Source: DATFVJ01 sp963712955
GTDB taxonomy: Bacteria > Actinomycetota > Actinomycetes > Streptosporangiales > Streptosporangiaceae
Direction of reading: 5' to 3'
DNA length: 64,000 nt
Assembly: GCA_963712955.1 (NCBI GenBank)
Contig: CAVQKF010000002.1
Location: 28,042-92,041 of the forward strand
Both the position numbers and the translations under genes were made by a program. The notes beneath the pieces were generated by a model. It ran no database searches. It was given only the letters and a program-made list of their open reading frames with translations, and was not told the DNA's origin. Shown here one piece after another: positions 63,554 to 64,000 of the stretch (positions within the stretch are counted from its first letter, which is position 1; each line of letters begins with the position of its first letter).

Positions 63554-64000
63554 CCCGGCCGATCCCGCAGCCCGCCACGACGGCGCAGGCGGATACCGCT
63601 GTCGTTCACCGGATCGGATGTATGCGCCGCCGCCGGCCTGCGGATCGTCCCCGGCGGACGCGCCGTCATGTTCGACCAGGAGGCGTGGCACTTCGACGAC
63701 GTCGCCGGGCTGCCCGCCTACCTGCCCCGCACCAGCGTCCGGCTCGACTTCACCATCATCACCGAACCGCGGTGGCGCCTGGTGGCCAAGGAATACATCT
63801 ACGCCCGCCTGGCGCCCGCCGACCCTGTCGTCGCGGTGCTGCCCGGCGCCTACCGGGTCCCGCTGACCCTGCAGTCCTGCGCGCATCGGCTGCTCGAGGC
63901 GGCCAACTGGCTGAACTGGCTGACCGGGCAGCGGGTCGAACGCATCCCTTGGGCAGGTCACCCAGGACCACTGCGACCGCTACCTGATCGAACGCGGCCG
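63550..64000 (+). pseudogene. Recombinase-trio protein 3, partial, at least two frameshifts
   Basis: ATG 63550 starts MTRPIPQPATTAQADTAV. An extra base near 63604 shifts the sense to FTGSDVCAAAGLRIVPGGRA, then RLDFTIITEPRWRLVAKEYI, LPGAYRVPLTLQSCAHRLLE and NWLNWLTGQRVERIP. A further shift near 63950 gives GQVTQDHCDRYLIERGR. These are the N-terminal region of the third, longer recombinase of such trios. The catalytic domain lies beyond the window edge. Confidence 0.6.

Overview
The window is high-GC DNA from a Gram-positive actinomycete. The evidence is frequent GTG starts, G/C-ending codons and lineage-typical families: an XRE/DUF5753 regulator paired with DUF397, a SCO6745-type protein, DUF202, DUF427, DUF1059, a GDPD, a LigD-like ligase, a relic of geosmin synthase and an actinomycete-type relaxase. 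I cannot name the genus from sequence alone.

About half of the recognisable genes are broken, and in two different ways. The first is single-base indels in genes whose protein sequence is otherwise well kept: the TPP-dependent synthase, amidase, amine oxidase, BNR/MoaD pair, XRE regulator, IS66 transposase and recombinases 2 and 3. These could be recent mutation or sequencing/assembly error. The second is deletion scars, where short pieces of once full-length genes are joined directly to other pieces: geosmin synthase, a collapsed xanthine-dehydrogenase operon, gadB joined to a phosphoesterase, SDR next to FadD, wecB, a nucleotide-sugar dehydrogenase, a VirB4-like ATPase, photolyase and phosphoketolase. 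Base-calling error does not make such scars, so they point to genome decay or to misassembly.

Layout. 1-25 kb: mostly metabolic genes. Intact ones are a RodZ-like HTH membrane protein, SCO6745-like protein, HAD hydrolase, GlgB, FAD oxidoreductase, SDR, amidohydrolase, MBL-fold hydrolase, aldo/keto reductase, DUF427, an ABM-domain protein and a DUF202 pair. Relics and frameshifted genes lie between them. 25-28.2 kb: a DinB-like gene with an N-terminal five-residue repeat, then a less GC-rich regulatory cassette (XRE/DUF5753 plus DUF397) with operator-like repeats and a perfect hairpin terminator. 28.5-30 kb: a damaged IS66-type transposase. 30.8-38.3 kb: LigD-like ligase, HdeD and alpha/beta-hydrolase relics, a MobC-relaxase mobilisation pair in decay, and an intact secreted phosphodiesterase. 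38.4-45.4 kb: dense relics, including part of a VirB4-like conjugation ATPase, with few intact genes. 45.5-58.3 kb: a surface-polysaccharide locus (glycosyltransferases, nucleotide-sugar dehydrogenase, UDP-GlcNAc 2-epimerase, methyltransferase, ABC-2 permease, polytopic membrane protein), partly inactivated. 58.5-64 kb: a phosphoketolase relic, an ISKra4-type transposase cut off at its 3' end, and three translationally coupled tyrosine recombinases running out of the window.

The polysaccharide genes between 49.6 and 55.5 kb are tightly spaced or overlapping and look like one operon. Loss of the epimerase, the dehydrogenase and the ABC permease would make the polymer pathway non-functional or dependent on other copies. 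The MobC-relaxase pair, the VirB4 relic, the insertion sequences and the recombinase trio suggest that old integrative elements contributed to the rearrangements.
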